Assembly (NCBI GenBank): GCA_017445845.1
Contig: JAFSRY010000023.1
Location: 1 to 64,000 of the forward strand
Length of the DNA stretch: 64,000 nucleotides
Direction of reading: 5' to 3'
From: Prevotella sp.
Lineage (GTDB): Bacteria; Bacteroidota; Bacteroidia; Bacteroidales; Bacteroidaceae
The notes beneath the pieces are model-generated. The model saw nothing but the letters and a program-made list of their open reading frames with translations. It ran no database searches and was not told where the DNA came from. Below, one piece after another: positions 62,221 to 64,000 of the stretch. Both the position numbers and the translations under genes were made by a program. Within the stretch, counting starts at the first letter, position 1; every line of letters starts with the position of its first letter.

Positions 62221-62229
62221 CATTTTCTG

Positions 62230-62250
62230 GAAAAAGTGATGCTTTTAGTT
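62230..62250. repeat. Right copy of a 21-bp inverted repeat
   Basis: Exact reverse complement of 60241-60261. The two copies bracket about 2.0 kb holding the ATPase and DUF4435 genes and their promoter. Exact 21-base matches are not expected by chance in 64 kb. Confidence 0.8.
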
Positions 62251-62254
62251 GAAG

Positions 62255-62296
62255 AGCCCCTCCCGAGGGGAAGGCTGGGATGGGGGCTTTTTTTTT
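62255..62296 (+). terminator. Plus-strand terminator without a plus-strand gene
   Basis: AGCCCC (62255-62260) pairs with GGGGCT (62283-62288), with further inner pairing of TCCC and GGGA, followed by nine T bases (62288-62296). It faces rightwards although all nearby genes are on the minus strand. Confidence 0.6.
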
Positions 62297-62349
62297 CACC
62301 TTTTCGTTTAACCTGTTTACTTGTCTACTAACAAATATTGCTGCCCGGT

Positions 62350-62389
62350 AAAAACGGCCCGAAGGGCCATTGACTTACCCTTCGGCCGT
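62350..62389 (-). terminator. Terminator of the nrdD-nrdG operon
   Basis: Arms 62378-62389 and 62354-62366 form a 12-bp stem with one bulged base; on the minus strand it is followed by TTTTT. It starts 17 bases after the nrdG stop codon. Confidence 0.7.
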
Positions 62390-62405
62390 CGACCTTTGGT
62401 TCGGA

Positions 62406-62873
62406 TTACCTTTTCCAGAAGCGGGCGGTGATGTCTTCCTGTGTTCCGTCGCTGTTGATGCGATAGAGGCGTTGGTTCGTGGTGGGTTTGTTCAGCGGTC
62501 CGAGATGTCGGATGTAAGGACCAATCTTGATGTAGTCGAAGCGGCTTTTGTCGATGGCCGACGAGATGCGCAGGCGTCCGCTATACCATGCGGTACGGAA
62601 GTGCGGATGGCGCTGCCGCAGGTAGGCGGCCAACCTGCTGACGGCATCAGGTTCTGCATCGCCTCCCATGAAGGCGATGCATGTGATGTCTGACGAATAC
62701 TGTCGGATGAAGTTGTCGAGAGCCGCCTCGTCGAGCGGCTCTCCGATGTCGTCCCAAAGGTATCTGCTGTGGCACCCCGGACAACGGCAGGGGCAGTTGG
62801 AGATGTTGATGGCTAATGTCACCTCGTCGGGTATTTCCTGAAAGACAATACCAGTGTTGACGTATTTCAGCAT
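62406..62873 (-). CDS. nrdG: Anaerobic ribonucleotide reductase activating enzyme
   Basis: A 155-residue radical SAM protein. The cluster-binding CxxxCxxC is formed by Cys27, Cys31 and Cys34 in NISNCPCRCPGCHSRYLWD; a further conserved part is CIAFMGGDAEPDAV. Using S-adenosylmethionine and reductant it installs the glycyl radical on NrdD. It starts 12 bases after the nrdD stop codon, in one operon, and is closed by a terminator. The short length is normal. Confidence 0.93.
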   Translation of the reverse strand: MLKYVNTGIVFQEIPDEVTLAINISNCPCRCPGCHSRYLWDDIGEPLDEAALDNFIRQYSSDITCIAFMGGDAEPDAVSRLAAYLRQRHPHFRTAWYSGRLRISSAIDKSRFDYIKIGPYIRHLGPLNKPTTNQRLYRINSDGTQEDITARFWKR

Positions 62874-62885
62874 AACCTCAAAGTA

Positions 62886-64000
62886 TTACATCGCATGGGC
62901 GTAGTATCGGCGTGCGGCCTCTTCCTGTCGTGCCTGAGAGAAGTTGGAGACGCGCTTGAGATAGCCGATGATACGGGTCATGTAGTCGATGTTCTTCGAG
63001 TGGCAGCAGGGGCACTCCTTCAGATAACGCTTGTCGATGTGTCCACAGTCGTTGCAGACGGTGTTGGGAATGTTGAACGTGAAGTAGTTGCAGCCTTCCT
63101 TTGCCGCCACCTTCAGCAGCTGTGCATACTGCTGCTTCGAGAGGTGTTCGTCGAGGTTCATGTGCAGGGCCGAGCCTCCGGTGAGGTGTTCGATATAGGG
63201 AGCTCCGTGCAGTTTGAACTTGTCGATGATGGAGAGTGAGTCGTCCTCAACGACATAGAAATAGGAATTATAGCAGTCGCGCGGCACGAAGTAGCCGTCC
63301 TCACGGTCCCACTTGGCGTGCTTGACGCCGACGTTCTCGGCGGGTATCATCTCACAGTTGAACATGACGTCCTTGGTGCGATACTGACGGTTGTATTTCT
63401 CGATGAGGCTGAGGATGCCCTGCACGAACTTCTGATAGTCGTCATTGGGCGTAATCTTCAGGCCCATGAACTCGGCTGCCTCGACGAGGCCGTTGATGCC
63501 GATGGTGAGGTACTGCCGGGCGATGTTGATATATCCTGCATCGAAGAGCGGCAGCATTCCGTGAGCCTGCAGTTCCTTGAGGTTCTCGTTATAGGCGAGC
63601 TGCACCTTGTGGCAGAGGTCGATGATGTGTCCGAGGAACTCCAGATAGTCCTGGTCGTGGTTCACGGCATACTGAATGCATCGGTTGAGGTTGATGGTGA
63701 GTACGCTTTTCGAACCTGTCGAGACGCCGCCGGCTCCGAGCGTATAGCTGAAGCCGTTGTCGGTAATCTCGTTGCGCAGACGGCAGCACGACGACAGCGA
63801 GTCGGCATTGTCACTCATATAGGTGAAGAAGGAGTGGCCTTCGGAATACATCTCTGCCGTGAAGTCGCCCCACTCGGGATCCTTCGGCTCGCCATTCTCG
63901 TCGGTGAGCAGTGCCATCGTCTCCACGGGGAAGGTCAGCAGCGTCTTGGTGCGCTCGTTGTTGAACCACTTCATGAAGCGCTTCTGCAACCATGACAGGC
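62886..64000 (-). CDS. nrdD: Anaerobic ribonucleoside-triphosphate reductase, 3' part
   Basis: The C-terminal 371 residues or so of NrdD; the gene continues beyond the right edge of the window, where the frame stays open (SWLQKRFMKWF). Conserved parts are SSCCRLRNEI, GSKSVLTINLNR, EHLTGGSALHMNLDEHLS, a zinc site with CNDCGH and CPCC near the end, and the glycyl-radical loop RIIGYLKRVSNF. It reduces ribonucleoside triphosphates to deoxy forms under anaerobic conditions, which fits a strict anaerobe. Partial gene: true start not in the window. Confidence 0.93.
   Translation of the reverse strand, partial: LSWLQKRFMKWFNNERTKTLLTFPVETMALLTDENGEPKDPEWGDFTAEMYSEGHSFFTYMSDNADSLSSCCRLRNEITDNGFSYTLGAGGVSTGSKSVLTINLNRCIQYAVNHDQDYLEFLGHIIDLCHKVQLAYNENLKELQAHGMLPLFDAGYINIARQYLTIGINGLVEAAEFMGLKITPNDDYQKFVQGILSLIEKYNRQYRTKDVMFNCEMIPAENVGVKHAKWDREDGYFVPRDCYNSYFYVVEDDSLSIIDKFKLHGAPYIEHLTGGSALHMNLDEHLSKQQYAQLLKVAAKEGCNYFTFNIPNTVCNDCGHIDKRYLKECPCCHSKNIDYMTRIIGYLKRVSNFSQARQEEAARRYYAHAM

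Overview
The window looks like a chromosomal segment of a Prevotellaceae-type Bacteroidales bacterium. The reasons are: promoters of the Bacteroidota form (TTTG about 18-22 bases before TAnnTTTG, for example before argR, murF, dxs and the msbA-like gene); few strong Shine-Dalgarno sites; families typical of this group (DUF5723, DUF4923, DUF4294, DUF3472, C10 peptidases with a long C-terminal extension); and a short C-terminal tail of the type [YN][ND]LxGxR...KGxx[IV]xxGxKxxxK on seven secreted proteins. The genus is inference. No rRNA, tRNA, CRISPR array or insertion sequence was seen.

Layout. 0-10 kb: a beta-barrel/lipoprotein pair, a Bax-inhibitor-like membrane protein, a DUF4923 lipoprotein, argR with an apparent ARG box, PspC, an XRE-cupin regulator with an acyl-CoA ligase, and a threonine-aldolase-like enzyme. 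10-21 kb: a large DUF3472 protein, cdaA (c-di-AMP synthesis), folP, a sialidase-like beta-propeller protein, murF, a repeated-domain secreted protein and a DUF4294 protein. 21-34 kb: an Fe-S aldo/keto reductase; an overlapping envelope operon (msbA-like exporter, LtaS-like phosphotransferase, LpxL-like acyltransferase, GT4 glycosyltransferase); a LolE-like permease and rbfA; a GH18-like protein with a crystallin-like domain; an O-methyltransferase overlapping aroQ; and xerD behind a 62-bp repeat array.

34-42 kb is the most unusual secreted-protein locus. A structured leader RNA precedes a 1755-residue subtilase with five chitobiase-C-like repeats, an RCC1-like part, a bacterial Ig domain and a C-terminal dockerin. 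Next come a one-TM coiled-coil protein, a secreted protein with a cohesin-like N-terminal domain, and an unlisted 52-residue peptide gene. 42-51.5 kb is a minus-strand run of secreted hydrolases: a TonB-C protein, endonuclease I, GH76, a C1B peptidase and a C10 peptidase. 52-60 kb holds dxs-trkA-trkH, a mannose-6-phosphate isomerase, an SPFH protein and a DUF4840-like lipoprotein.

60.2-62.25 kb is the best candidate for an accessory system: an ABC-type AAA ATPase followed by a DUF4435 (TOPRIM-like) protein, the composition and order of the PARIS anti-phage system (AriA-AriB). The pair has its own promoter and lies between exact 21-bp inverted repeats. The window ends in nrdG and the 3' part of nrdD.
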